From assembly GCF_030929495.1 (NCBI RefSeq), contig NZ_JAVFWN010000023.1, forward strand, positions 1 through 64,000: a stretch of 64,000 nucleotides of DNA, read 5' to 3'. Source of the DNA: Nocardioides sp. LHD-245 (GTDB lineage: Bacteria; Actinomycetota; Actinomycetes; Propionibacteriales; Nocardioidaceae). This document shows positions 1 through 7,583 of the stretch, piece after piece (within the stretch, counting starts at the first letter, position 1; every line of letters starts with the position of its first letter). The notes beneath the pieces are model-generated. The model ran no database searches. It worked only from the letters and a program-made list of their open reading frames with translations, and was not told where the DNA came from. A program made the position numbers and the translations under genes.

Positions 1-70
1 ACACCAGCTCGAAGAACTGGTCCCACTGCTCCCACGATCGACACGAACCCCGCCCTGACAACGGTCTCAT
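1..70 (-). CDS. Partial ORF, unknown function
   Basis: The first codons of a gene that leaves the left edge of the window. An ATG at 70 follows a good Shine-Dalgarno (GGAGGA, 8 bases upstream), and the frame stays open for the 23 codons available. The peptide is rich in W, Q and F (it includes SWEQWDQFFEL). It is too short to assign to a family. The SD is the main support; the other frames over these 70 bases cannot be excluded. Confidence 0.4.
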   Translation of the reverse strand, partial: MRPLSGRGSCRSWEQWDQFFELV

Positions 71-166
71 CGCAACGCTCCTCCAAGGTCACGTTGCTTC
101 GACCCCTTGAACCCGCCGCGCGCACGACGACGAATTCGGTAGTTGAACCGCACACACCGGCACCCG

Positions 167-874
167 TCAGAACAGCACGAGCGCCAGGACCGGCACGAGC
201 AGGCTGATCGCGAGCGCCGAGAGCCCCATGGCGAGGCCGGCGAAGGCACCCTCGGTCTCGTCCTCGCGCAGCATCCGCGAGGCGCCGATGCCGTGGCTGA
301 CCGCGCCGACGGCGAGGCCGCGGGCCCGGCGGTCGCGGATGCGGAGCAGGTTGAGCACGGCCGGGGCGGTGATCGCGCTGACGATGCCGGTCACGATCGC
401 GAACACGGCCGCCAGCGGCGGGATGCCGCCGAGCGTCTCGGTGAGGGCGATCGCGACGGGCGTGGTGGCGGCCTTGGTCGACAGCGTCTTCTCCAGCGCC
501 TCGTCGGCGCCGAGGAGGCGAGCGAGCAGGACGGCCGAGACGATCGACGTGGCCGCGCCGACGACGACAGCGACGAGGAGCGGGACGACGAAGCCCTTGA
601 GCCGGTCCGCCTGCCGGTGCAGCGGGATGGCCAGGGCCACCGTCGCCGGGCCCAGCCAGAAGGCGATCAGCTCGGTGGCGCTGCGATAGTCGGCGTAGTC
701 GACGTCGAGCACGGTGATCGCCGTACCGGCGACGGCGATCGCGACGAGGACGGGTTGCGCGAGGGCGTGCCCGCCGGTGCGGGTCTGGAGCCAGCGGCCC
801 GCCTGGTAGCCGGCGAGGGTGACCAGCAGCAGGGTCAGCGGCGAGCGGGCCAGGTCGAGGAGGTCCTCCCTCAC
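167..874 (-). CDS. lrgB: LrgB/CidB-family membrane protein
   Basis: A hydrophobic 235-aa protein of the LrgB family, the usual partner of a holin-like LrgA/CidA protein. In Firmicutes such pairs affect murein hydrolase activity and export of small metabolites; the role in actinobacteria is poorly defined. Seen: several membrane segments, the conserved stretch KAATTPVAIALTETLGGIP in the middle, and a C-terminal SHGIGASRM motif typical of LrgB. The GTG start at 874 is chosen because it gives a 4-bp GTGA overlap with the lrgA stop and a normal family length. The longer open frame upstream runs over lrgA and is a shadow. It is the last gene of a pirin-lrgA-lrgB operon. Confidence 0.88.
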   Translation of the reverse strand: MREDLLDLARSPLTLLLVTLAGYQAGRWLQTRTGGHALAQPVLVAIAVAGTAITVLDVDYADYRSATELIAFWLGPATVALAIPLHRQADRLKGFVVPLLVAVVVGAATSIVSAVLLARLLGADEALEKTLSTKAATTPVAIALTETLGGIPPLAAVFAIVTGIVSAITAPAVLNLLRIRDRRARGLAVGAVSHGIGASRMLREDETEGAFAGLAMGLSALAISLLVPVLALVLF

Positions 875-1263
875 GGCACCTCCCCCGTCTCGCCCGCCCC
901 GGGCAGGTCGTCGCGCGGCGCGCCGAGCAGCCGCTCCAGGCCGACCGCCGTCCAGCCGACGACGGCGAGGCCCAGCAGCCAGGAGCCCAGCAGGGCCACG
1001 GAGATCGGCAGGGCGTGCTCGCCGAGCAGGCCGAGATAGGCGACGATCCCCACGCCCGCGGGGATGAAGAACAGCTGCAGGTGCCGCAGCAGTGCGGATC
1101 CCGCGCGCACGATGGAGCCGCTGTCGTCGTACCTGCGGACCCGGAGGTAGACGAAGAGCAGCAGCATCCCCACGACCGGCCCGGGCACGGTGACGTCGAG
1201 GACCCGGACGATCGCCTCCCCGAGGACCTGGAAGGCGAGCAGCCAGGTGAGGCCGGTGATCAC
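871..1263 (-). CDS. lrgA: LrgA/CidA-family holin-like protein
   Basis: A 130-aa membrane protein with the CidA/LrgA signature: FQVLGEAIV near the N-terminus, then VPGPVVGMLLLF, then LLRHLQLFFIPAGVGIV. About four membrane segments are visible. The GTG start at 1263 overlaps the stop of the pirin gene by 4 bp, and its own stop overlaps the lrgB start by 4 bp, so the three genes look translationally coupled. LrgA/CidA proteins oligomerise in the membrane and act with LrgB. Length and motif order are normal for the family. Coupling to a pirin is unusual, and its meaning is not shown by the sequence. Confidence 0.87.
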   Translation of the reverse strand: MITGLTWLLAFQVLGEAIVRVLDVTVPGPVVGMLLLFVYLRVRRYDDSGSIVRAGSALLRHLQLFFIPAGVGIVAYLGLLGEHALPISVALLGSWLLGLAVVGWTAVGLERLLGAPRDDLPGAGETGEVP

Positions 1264-2258
1264 CGCCGCTCGCGGAGCCGCGCGTTGGGCAGTTCGGGAG
1301 CGGGGATCGGCCGCAGCGGCTGGTCGGGGACGACACCGAACCGCCCCGGCGCGACCTGTCGGCTGTCGGGGACGACCTCGCCGTCGGCACCGGTGATCTG
1401 GTCCTGCCAGGCCGCGCGGTAGGCGACGACCTCGTCGTGGGTGCGACCCACGAAGTTCCACCACATCACGATCGACTCCCCGAACGGCGGTCCGCCGAGC
1501 ACCAGCAGCCGCGCCCCCTCGTCGCCCGCGGTGAGGGTGAGCTCGTCCGCGCCCGGCGGGACGTAGGCCAGGTCGGCCGCCCTCGCGGCGACACCACCGA
1601 CGCTGACGCCGCCGAGGTCGACCAGCACCCCGTGCTCGTACGACGCGTCGACGGGGACGGCGAGCGTCGTACCCGGGTCGAGCACGAGCTCGGCCCCCAG
1701 CAGCGGCGTGAAGGTGGCGACCGGCGAGCTGTCGCCGAGCAGCGAGCCGAGGAAGACGTGGGCCCGCCAGCCCTCCCCGCCGATCGCGGCCGGTGCGTAG
1801 TGCTGGAAGCCGGCGTCGGTGTCGCGGTCCGCGTCAGGCAGCGCGACCCACAGCTGCGCGCCGTGCAGGACGGTGGTCTCCGGCGTCGAGACCTCGGAGT
1901 GGCTGATGCCACGGCCCGCGGTCATCAGGTTGACCTCCTTCGGCCGCACCATCGCGACGTTCCCGGCGCTGTCGCGGTGCTCGATCTCGCCGGTGAACAG
2001 CCAGCTCACCGTCTGCAGGCCGGTGTGCGGGTGCGGCGCGACCTCCATGCCGCCGCTCTCGCTGACGCGGTCCGGTCCGTAGTGGTCGAGGAAGCACCAG
2101 GCGCCGATCAGCGAGCGCTGCCGCTGCGGCAGCGTGCGGCGCACCTGCATCGCCCGCGGGCCGCCGAGCGGTACCTCGCGGGGCTCCATCACCTCGATGC
2201 CGGCTGCCTGCCGGCCCTCGCAGATCACCTCGTCGGGCGCGGCTTCCGGGTTGCTCAT
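1260..2258 (-). CDS. Pirin family protein
   Basis: A 332-aa bicupin protein of the pirin family. Seen: HPHTGLQTVSWLFTGEIEHRDS in the N-terminal cupin (residues about 60-85), supplying His ligands for the single metal site, then MTAGRGISHSE, a pirin hallmark, and the C-terminal ARLLVLGGPPFGESIVMWWNFV block. Pirins bind Fe or similar metals; some oxidise quercetin and others modulate partner enzymes. The ATG at 2258 was chosen because AAGGA lies 8 bases before it; an ATG 9 bases further up lacks spacing. First gene of the pirin-lrgA-lrgB unit, divergent from the glycosyltransferase at 2341. The substrate cannot be inferred. Confidence 0.9.
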   Translation of the reverse strand: MSNPEAAPDEVICEGRQAAGIEVMEPREVPLGGPRAMQVRRTLPQRQRSLIGAWCFLDHYGPDRVSESGGMEVAPHPHTGLQTVSWLFTGEIEHRDSAGNVAMVRPKEVNLMTAGRGISHSEVSTPETTVLHGAQLWVALPDADRDTDAGFQHYAPAAIGGEGWRAHVFLGSLLGDSSPVATFTPLLGAELVLDPGTTLAVPVDASYEHGVLVDLGGVSVGGVAARAADLAYVPPGADELTLTAGDEGARLLVLGGPPFGESIVMWWNFVGRTHDEVVAYRAAWQDQITGADGEVVPDSRQVAPGRFGVVPDQPLRPIPAPELPNARLRERR

Positions 2259-2340
2259 GCCCTCCATCCTTTCGCGCCCGTCAACCGGGCCGTGGTCGGG
2301 TCGTGACGCGCGGTTCACCCGCCGCCGCAAGGGTGTGCCC

Positions 2341-3453
2341 GTGCGGATCGCCCAGCTGGCCAACTTCGTCGGCGCGACGTCCGGAGGCATGCGGACCGCG
2401 ATCGAGCAGCTGGGCCGGGGGTACGTCGCCGCCGGCGCGGAGCGGCTGCTCGTGATCCCCGGGCCGGTCGACGCCGTACGGACGACGTCGCTCGGGGACG
2501 TGGTCCAGGTCCGCGCGCCGCGCGTGGGCGGCGGCTACCGGCTGATCGTCGAGCCGTGGCGGGTCACCGACGTCCTCGAGCGGTTCGCGCCGACCAGCGT
2601 CGAGTGGAGCGACAAGCTGACCCTGCTGCCCGTCGCCTGGTGGGCGCGGCGCAACGGCGTCCGGTCGGTACTGCTGTCGCACGAGCGGATGGGGGACATG
2701 GTCGCGATGCGCACCGGCCTGGAGACCACCTCCAAGGTCTCGATCGGCCTCCTCAACCGGCTGATCGTGCGCAGCTTCGACGTGGTGGTCGTGACGTCGG
2801 CGTACGCCGAGGGCGAGTTCCGGGCCGTCGCCGACGCCGCCGGCTGCCCGGTCGCGCGAGTGCCGCTCGGGGTGGACCTGGCGACCTTCCGGCCCGCTGC
2901 TCGCACCGCCGGGGACGGCAGGGTGCGGCTGGTGCATGCCGGCCGGCTGTCCCGCGAGAAGTCCCCGCACCTGGCCGTCGCGACCGCGGTCGAGCTGCAC
3001 CGCCGCGGCATCCCGCTGCGCCTCGACGTCTACGGCGAGGGGCCGCACCGCGACGAGCTCGAGGAGCTCGCCGCCGACGCCCCCGTCCACTTCCACGGGT
3101 ACGTCGACGGGCGGGCCGCCCTCCGCGACCGGCTCGCCGCCGCCGAGGTCTCCCTGTCCGTGTGCCCCGGCGAGACGTTCGGACTCGCCGTCCTGGAGGC
3201 GCTGGCCTGCGGCACGCCCGTCGTCACCGCCGACCGTGGTGGTGCCCGGGAGCTCGTCGACGCGTCGTGCGGTGCGTGGGCGGAGCCGTCGCCGACCGCG
3301 CTGGCCGACGCCGTCCTGCGTCTCCTCGAGGTGCCCGAGTCGCGCCGTCGTACCGCCGCCCGTCGGCGTGCCGAGCAGTACGGCTGGGACCGCGCCGTGG
3401 CGCGGATGCTCGCGCTGCATGCCGGCGACCGGGTCGGCGCGCTCAGCGCCTGA
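2341..3453 (+). CDS. Glycosyltransferase family 4 (GT-B)
   Basis: A 370-aa GT-B glycosyltransferase, probably using a nucleotide-sugar donor on a cytoplasmic or membrane acceptor. Seen: an N-terminal domain with a Gly-rich loop (GATSGGMR, residues about 10-17), then the C-terminal GT4 domain with LVHAGRLSREKSPHL (about 198-212) and the E-x7-E donor motif in ETFGLAVLEALACGTPVV (about 278-295). The start GTG at 2341 is preceded by AAGGG; another in-frame GTG lies 6 bases upstream. It resembles PimB/MshA-type enzymes, but the sugar and acceptor cannot be read from the sequence. The stop is followed after 3 bases by a 71-bp repeat whose 17-codon open frame is in phase with this gene. Confidence 0.88.
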   Translation: MRIAQLANFVGATSGGMRTAIEQLGRGYVAAGAERLLVIPGPVDAVRTTSLGDVVQVRAPRVGGGYRLIVEPWRVTDVLERFAPTSVEWSDKLTLLPVAWWARRNGVRSVLLSHERMGDMVAMRTGLETTSKVSIGLLNRLIVRSFDVVVVTSAYAEGEFRAVADAAGCPVARVPLGVDLATFRPAARTAGDGRVRLVHAGRLSREKSPHLAVATAVELHRRGIPLRLDVYGEGPHRDELEELAADAPVHFHGYVDGRAALRDRLAAAEVSLSVCPGETFGLAVLEALACGTPVVTADRGGARELVDASCGAWAEPSPTALADAVLRLLEVPESRRRTAARRRAEQYGWDRAVARMLALHAGDRVGALSA

Positions 3454-3456
3454 GCG

Positions 3457-3527
3457 CTTGTAACTAAGGGTTACAGCGAGGAATTCGCTGCAACAGCACC
3501 CGGGTAGGTGTCATAGCACCTGGGTAG
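3457..3527 (+). repeat. 71-bp intergenic repeat, copy 1
   Basis: First of three copies of exactly 71 bp (others at 4686-4756 on the minus strand and 46650-46720). The head is CTTGTAACTAAGGGTTAC, identical in all copies, with an inner dyad TGTAAC-N5-GTTACA. A variable middle of about 14 bases follows, here AGCGA-N5-TCGCT, which can itself pair. The tail repeats a (C/A)CAGC(A/G)CCCGGGTAG-like unit twice at a 20-base period. The copy starts 4 bases after the stop of the GT4 gene, with its head towards that gene. Confidence 0.85.
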
Positions 3528-3533
3528 ATGAGC

Positions 3534-4583
3534 TCAGGCCGACCGCCGGTCGCCGTACTCCTGGCGCAGTTCTGCGGCCTCGCGCGCCAGCTCCGGGTTC
3601 AGATCGGCGCCGAATCGCTGGACCGACTCGGCGTACCCGCGCCGGATCCGATGGATCGCCTCCGCGCGGCGGCGGCCCTTCCAGATGTCGTCGTTGACGA
3701 CGCGCACCACGATCACCCCGCGGTCGGTGACCGCCCGCTCGCGGAGCTTCTCGTCGAACCAGGTCCGTTGTGGATCCTCCGACAGCCCACCGTCCGCCAC
3801 CGGGGTGAGCTTGACCTCGCCGTCGGCCTCGATCATGAGGTTGCCGACTCGGAGGTCACACCACGCGATCCCGCGCGTCGTACGCACGGGGAACTGGGTC
3901 TCCGGTTCCCCGATCCCCGCCTCGATGACGAGTTCGCGCGCCAGGCTCTCCAAGACGCTCTCCGCTCCAGGGTCGGCCAGGTCGATGGCGGCGCGCGCCT
4001 CCTTCACGCCCGGCCAGCACGTCATGATGTCGGCCGCACCGCGGAGCTCGGCGCGACCGACGCCGCGTCTCATGGCTGCGTCGCACGCCACCAGGCCGTG
4101 GCGGAAGCCGTGCTCGCGGCCCAGGTCGACCGCCGTCCGGGCGAGGTCGAGCGCGCGAAGCCCGTCCCTGACGATCACCTGCGCGGGATCGAACCGGGCG
4201 AGGTGGTGCTTGACGCCGTACTCCGTCCAGGCGTTCGTCCAGCCCGGACGCGTCAGATGCACCAGCGGATCCCTCGGGCGCAGGATCGGCAGTTGCTGCA
4301 GGTGCGCGGACGAGTCGTGGCTCAGCACCCAGTCCCGCTTCGCGGCGAGGCCCGCGGCTCGCGCCAGGAGCAGTGGTCGGCCGACGTACTCGTCGAGGGC
4401 GTTCCAGTACTCGGTCGCGGTGAAGATCCCGCGTCTCAGCACCCGCAGGCGCGGTTCGTCCTCGTCGCGGCGTCGATGCAGCATCGAGCGGATCTGGCCC
4501 GGCCCGACGCCGAGGTCGTGCAGCTCGTGACGGGTGATCAAGCCACCGTTGGCGGCCATCGCGGCCAGGATCCTGGGATGCAT
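3534..4583 (-). CDS. AbiEi-like wHTH + DUF559 (PD-(D/E)XK-like) protein
   Basis: A protein of about 349 aa with two parts. Residues about 1-60 resemble the winged-helix domain of AbiEi-type antitoxins (ILAAMAANGGLITRHELHDLG, then LRVLRRGIFTATEYW). Residues about 205-310 match the DUF559/Vsr-like nuclease fold: an Asp in IAWCDLRVGN, then EADGEVK, giving D...E-x-D...K as the likely metal site. Such proteins are common and multicopy in actinobacteria and lack a settled function; DNA binding and nicking are plausible from the domains. The ATG at 4583 keeps the wHTH intact; a GTG at 4619 would add 12 residues, and neither has a clear SD. It lies between two inverted 71-bp repeats. Confidence 0.72.
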   Translation of the reverse strand: MHPRILAAMAANGGLITRHELHDLGVGPGQIRSMLHRRRDEDEPRLRVLRRGIFTATEYWNALDEYVGRPLLLARAAGLAAKRDWVLSHDSSAHLQQLPILRPRDPLVHLTRPGWTNAWTEYGVKHHLARFDPAQVIVRDGLRALDLARTAVDLGREHGFRHGLVACDAAMRRGVGRAELRGAADIMTCWPGVKEARAAIDLADPGAESVLESLARELVIEAGIGEPETQFPVRTTRGIAWCDLRVGNLMIEADGEVKLTPVADGGLSEDPQRTWFDEKLRERAVTDRGVIVVRVVNDDIWKGRRRAEAIHRIRRGYAESVQRFGADLNPELAREAAELRQEYGDRRSA

Positions 4584-4685
4584 GAGACGAACGGTTGCCG
4601 CCCCGGGCGCCCGCGACACATCGGACCTGTGGACCTGTGGATAGCCGCGTACGACGGGCGGACGGTCCGCCCCTTCCCGACGCGA

Positions 4686-4756
4686 CTACCCGGGTGCTGT
4701 GACACCTACCCGGGCGTTGTTGCGCCGGTTTTCGCGCGGTAACCCTTAGTTACAAG
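4686..4756 (-). repeat. 71-bp intergenic repeat, copy 2 (fused to a coding end)
   Basis: Inverted copy of the repeat at 3457-3527, read from 4756 down to 4686. The head CTTGTAACTAAGGGTTAC is identical, and the tail again has two CCCGGGTAG units 20 bases apart. The mannosyltransferase reading frame continues into it without a break and ends at the repeat's first TAG (4706-4708), so the last 16 residues of that protein (LVTKGYRAKTGATTPG) are repeat-encoded. Confidence 0.85.
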
Positions 4757-6244
4757 GGGCGGGGCGAGCGGGGCGACGATCCGGGCCAGCCGCTCGCGGG
4801 CAGGAGGAGTGAGCAGCAGGAACGGGAGCAGCAGGGCGACGGTCATGCAGCCGATCACGATGGCGTAGTAGGCGCCGTGGAGCGAGGAGTCCAGGGGCGC
4901 GACCAGGCCGAGCAGCACCGAGACCGCGACGAGCGCTCCGGTGGCGTGGCGCGGGAGCCGCTGGGTGGCGAGGAACGGCGGCAGCAGCAGGAAGTACCAC
5001 AGGTGCACGACCGGCGAGAGCAGCACGAACGCGGCTCCGGTGGCAGCAACGGCGGCGATCGCCGTACGCCGGGAGCCGGTCGGCCAGCGCAGGGCGACCC
5101 ACCCGCCGATCCCCGCGGCGGCGAGGAGGCCGAGCGCGCGGACCAGGTCGCGGAAGAAGGCGGGACCGGTGCCGAGGCCGAGGTGGCCGGCCAGCCAGTC
5201 GAGGACGCCGCCGACCAGGGTGGTGGCGGAGAGGGGCGTGTTGACCTCGCCGGGGACGGTGAGGGCGCGCAGCCAGCCGTTGCCGATGCCGGTGACGAGA
5301 CCCAGGCCGAGCAGGGTGCCGACCGAGACCGCGGCGACGGCGCCGAGGCGACGCAGCCGCGCGGCCAGCGGGGCCGCCACCGGCAGGGAGACGAGCACGA
5401 TCCCGACGCAGACCAGGCCGCCGGGGACCTTGACCGCCGCGGCGAGGCCGGCGATCACCGCGCCCCACGCCCAGCCGCGCTCGACGGCCACGACGAGGGC
5501 CGCCGCCATCAGCCCGACCATGAGGAGATCGTTGTGGAGGCCGGCGACGCCGTTGGCCATCATCAGCGGCGAGACCACGACGAGGGCGGTGGCGACGGCC
5601 GGGTTCGCACCGCCCCAACGGGCGAGGCGCGGCACCGCCCAGGCCAGCAGGACCAGGCCCACCAGCGCGAAGCCCCGATGCCCGACGACCAGGATCCACG
5701 GGTTGCCGGTGACGCCGGCGACGACAGCGCCGAGGAACACCGGGACCGGCCCGTACGGCGTCGCGGTGTCCCACCACATCGGGTCGACCGCCTGCACGAT
5801 GGGCGGTCCGGTGACCCAGCCGGGCAACGGGAGGAAGGTGGCGGGCGCCAGCGCCCCGGGACCGACGACGTACGGCGACAGCCCCACCTCGGCCAGCATG
5901 CCCTGGGCGGCGTACGACCAGCCGTCGCGGGAGAACAGCGGCGGCGCGAGCAGCAGCGGGGCCGACCAGACCACGGCGGCGAACCGCACCAGCGCCTCGC
6001 CGTCGGCCGGGTCGGCGGTCTCGCGGTCGCCGACGGCGACCGTCCGGCACAGCCGCAGCCACGCGTTCGCCAGGAGCCCCAGGCCCACCAGAACCACCAC
6101 CAGTCCGGCCATCCGGCCGATCTCGTGACCGCGCAGCGCCTCCAGCGCACCGAGCCGGAGGACCGGCGTCGACGCGGGCAGCGTCGCCGTGACGACTCCG
6201 CCGAGCAGCACCAGCAGGCTGCCGAGCGTTCCACGAGCGATCAC
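4706..6244 (-). CDS. MptA/MptB-like polyprenol-phosphomannose-dependent mannosyltransferase
   Basis: A 512-aa polytopic membrane protein with 12 or more hydrophobic segments. It matches the GT87-like MptA/MptB family, which uses polyprenol-phosphate-mannose outside the membrane to build the alpha-1,6-mannan backbone of lipomannan-type glycolipids. Seen: DGWSYAAQGMLAEVGLSPY (residues about 108-126) with the early Asp typical of GT-C enzymes, GVAGLHNDLLMVGLM mid-protein, and VVHLWYFLLLPPFLA near the C-terminus. The GTG start at 6244 is the first that gives a normal length; its SD is weak. The last 16 residues come from a 71-bp repeat, so the natural C-terminus was probably about IVAPLAPP. MptA versus MptB is undecided. 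Confidence 0.85.
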   Translation of the reverse strand: MIARGTLGSLLVLLGGVVTATLPASTPVLRLGALEALRGHEIGRMAGLVVVLVGLGLLANAWLRLCRTVAVGDRETADPADGEALVRFAAVVWSAPLLLAPPLFSRDGWSYAAQGMLAEVGLSPYVVGPGALAPATFLPLPGWVTGPPIVQAVDPMWWDTATPYGPVPVFLGAVVAGVTGNPWILVVGHRGFALVGLVLLAWAVPRLARWGGANPAVATALVVVSPLMMANGVAGLHNDLLMVGLMAAALVVAVERGWAWGAVIAGLAAAVKVPGGLVCVGIVLVSLPVAAPLAARLRRLGAVAAVSVGTLLGLGLVTGIGNGWLRALTVPGEVNTPLSATTLVGGVLDWLAGHLGLGTGPAFFRDLVRALGLLAAAGIGGWVALRWPTGSRRTAIAAVAATGAAFVLLSPVVHLWYFLLLPPFLATQRLPRHATGALVAVSVLLGLVAPLDSSLHGAYYAIVIGCMTVALLLPFLLLTPPARERLARIVAPLAPPLVTKGYRAKTGATTPG

Positions 6245-6392
6245 GGTCGGACGGTAGGAGGGGCCGCTGTCGCGGGGTTGAACGCCCGGGCAACGGGGCA
6301 CGAACGCTCGCAATGCCTGCTCGGAGGCCGCCGGGGGCACTACATTGCTGCCATCCCGGTGCGCCCCCCGCACCATGACGCGAGGAGACCCC

Positions 6393-6995
6393 ATGTCCGA
6401 GAACCAGCCGCCTCCCCCGCCCCCGCCGGGCGGGACTCCGCCGCCCCCGCCGGGTGGCTACGGCGGTGCGCCGCAGCCCGGCTTCGGCGGCGCGCCGGCC
6501 GGCGTCCCGCGCCCCGGCGAGCTGCTCAACCGCTTCCTGGCGCGCCTGATCGACCACGTGCTGCTGGGCATCGTGTACGCGATCCTCTACGCCGTCTTCA
6601 GCGGGATCTTCCTGACCGGCTTCGTGCACTCGTTCGGCGAGTACTTCCTGTTCTGGACGGTCACCGCGATCCTGCAGGCCGCCATCTATCTCGGCTACTT
6701 CGCCTTCATGGAGTCCAACTCCGGCCAGACCGTCGGCAAGATGGTGATGAAGCTGCGCACCTACGGCCCCGACGGCGAGAGCAAGCCGACCATGGAGCAG
6801 GCCCTCAAGCGCAACGCCTACTCCGCGCTCGGCATCTTGAGCATCATCCCGTTCATCGGCTGGTTCTTCCTCGGCTGGGCCGTGCCGCTGGCCGCGGTGA
6901 TCTACATCGCGATCACGCTCAACAACGACCAGCCCAACCACCAGGGCTGGCACGACAAGTTCGCCGGCGGCACCCGCGTCCTGCAGGTCGGCTGA
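6393..6995 (+). CDS. RDD family membrane protein with Pro/Gly-rich N-terminus
   Basis: A 200-aa protein. Residues 1-45 are a low-complexity Pro/Gly tail (PPPPPPGGTPPPPPGGYGG). From about residue 48 an RDD domain begins (NRFLARLIDHVLLGIVY, with the R and D of the signature), followed by about three to four membrane segments and the GQTVGKMVMKLRTY motif. RDD proteins are membrane proteins of mostly unknown function; some are linked to Na+/H+ exchange. The ATG at 6393 follows GAGGAG with 5 bases of spacing. It is divergent from the mannosyltransferase across 148 bp and followed by a strong hairpin. Confidence 0.88.
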   Translation: MSENQPPPPPPPGGTPPPPPGGYGGAPQPGFGGAPAGVPRPGELLNRFLARLIDHVLLGIVYAILYAVFSGIFLTGFVHSFGEYFLFWTVTAILQAAIYLGYFAFMESNSGQTVGKMVMKLRTYGPDGESKPTMEQALKRNAYSALGILSIIPFIGWFFLGWAVPLAAVIYIAITLNNDQPNHQGWHDKFAGGTRVLQVG

Positions 6996-7013
6996 CCGCG
7001 GCGCACGCCGTAC

Positions 7014-7048
7014 GACGGGGCGTCCTCCTGCGCGGAGGGCGCCCCGTC
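7014..7048 (+). terminator. Hairpin terminator after the RDD gene
   Basis: GACGGGGCG and CGCCCCGTC form a perfect 9-bp outer stem, continued by CCTCC/GGAGG around a TGCGC loop. It lies 18 bases after the RDD stop. No U-tract follows, as is usual in high-GC actinobacteria. Confidence 0.75.
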
Positions 7049-7103
7049 GCGCATCTGGGCCCGCCCGCACCACGGATGCGAGAACACGTTCTAGGGTTCG
7101 GCC

Positions 7104-7583
7104 ATGGGCCTGTTCACCCCCGTCGCGATCAAGCTCGGCTCCCAGCCGTGGATGCCGAGGCTGCTCCCCCAGATCACCTGGACCGACCAGCACCTGCAGC
7201 GGCTCACCGGCCGCCGGGTCAGCCTGGTGGGGCTCGCCGGGCTGCCGAGCCTGCTGCTGACGGTGCCCGGCCGGAAGACCGGGATCCCGCGCTCCACGCC
7301 ACTGCTGTGCGTGCCGTGGCAGGGCGGCTGGCTGATCGCCGGCTCGTCCTTCGGCGCCCCGAAGCCGCCGGTGTGGTCGGCGAACCTGCGGGCGGCGGAG
7401 ACGGTCGAGATCGACTACCGCCGCCGGCGCCACACCTGCACCTGGCGTGAGCTCACCGGGGCGGAGAAGGAGCGGGCCTGGGGGCACATGCTGACGGTCT
7501 GGCCGAACTACGCGAAGTACGTCGCGTGGACCGACCGGGTGATCCCGGTCTTCCTGCTCCACCCGCAGGAGCCATCTCAGTAA
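7104..7583 (+). CDS. Ddn-like nitroreductase family (F420-type) oxidoreductase
   Basis: A 159-aa single-domain protein of the deazaflavin-dependent nitroreductase family (Ddn/Rv3547-like, split-barrel fold), which binds F420H2 and reduces quinones or similar acceptors. Seen: LLLTVPGRKTGIPRSTPLL (residues about 50-68), the hallmark phosphate/F420-binding stretch, GGWLIAGSSFGAPKPPVWSANL (about 76-97), and the C-terminal PNYAKYVAWTDRVIPVFLL. Length is normal. The ATG at 7104 has no strong SD. The stop codon overlaps the first base positions of the iron-box-like site that precedes the next gene. The physiological substrate is not deducible. Confidence 0.85.
   Translation: MGLFTPVAIKLGSQPWMPRLLPQITWTDQHLQRLTGRRVSLVGLAGLPSLLLTVPGRKTGIPRSTPLLCVPWQGGWLIAGSSFGAPKPPVWSANLRAAETVEIDYRRRRHTCTWRELTGAEKERAWGHMLTVWPNYAKYVAWTDRVIPVFLLHPQEPSQ

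Larger units (their letters stand above)
3457..4756. mobile_element. Candidate 1.3-kb inverted-repeat element carrying a DUF559 gene
   Basis: Copies 1 and 2 of the 71-bp repeat face each other with their identical 18-bp heads outermost, like terminal inverted repeats, around one gene for a wHTH plus PD-(D/E)XK-like protein. A lone third copy is found 42 kb away. No transposase motif is present and I could not see a clear target-site duplication at the edges (left flank GAGCG, right flank GGGCG), so mobility is a hypothesis. The alternative is that the repeats are 3'-end elements that happen to bracket the gene: each head is nearest the 3' end of a neighbouring gene. Confidence 0.4.

Noticed and set aside
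2134..2340. N-terminal extension of the GT4 protein back to 2134
   Set aside because: The extra 69 residues overlap the divergent pirin gene, are R/S-rich and precede the natural GT-B first strand RIAQLANFV.
3457..3527. attC (integron) or dif-type recombination site
   Set aside because: Size is similar to attC, but the attC core GTTRRRY pattern at both ends and an integrase are missing; the doubled CCCGGGTAG tail does not fit dif.
4746..7562. Long open frames of 850-940 codons on both strands across the mannosyltransferase and RDD genes
   Set aside because: Arg/Pro/Gly/Ala-rich shadow translations spanning several real genes, with no recognisable domains.
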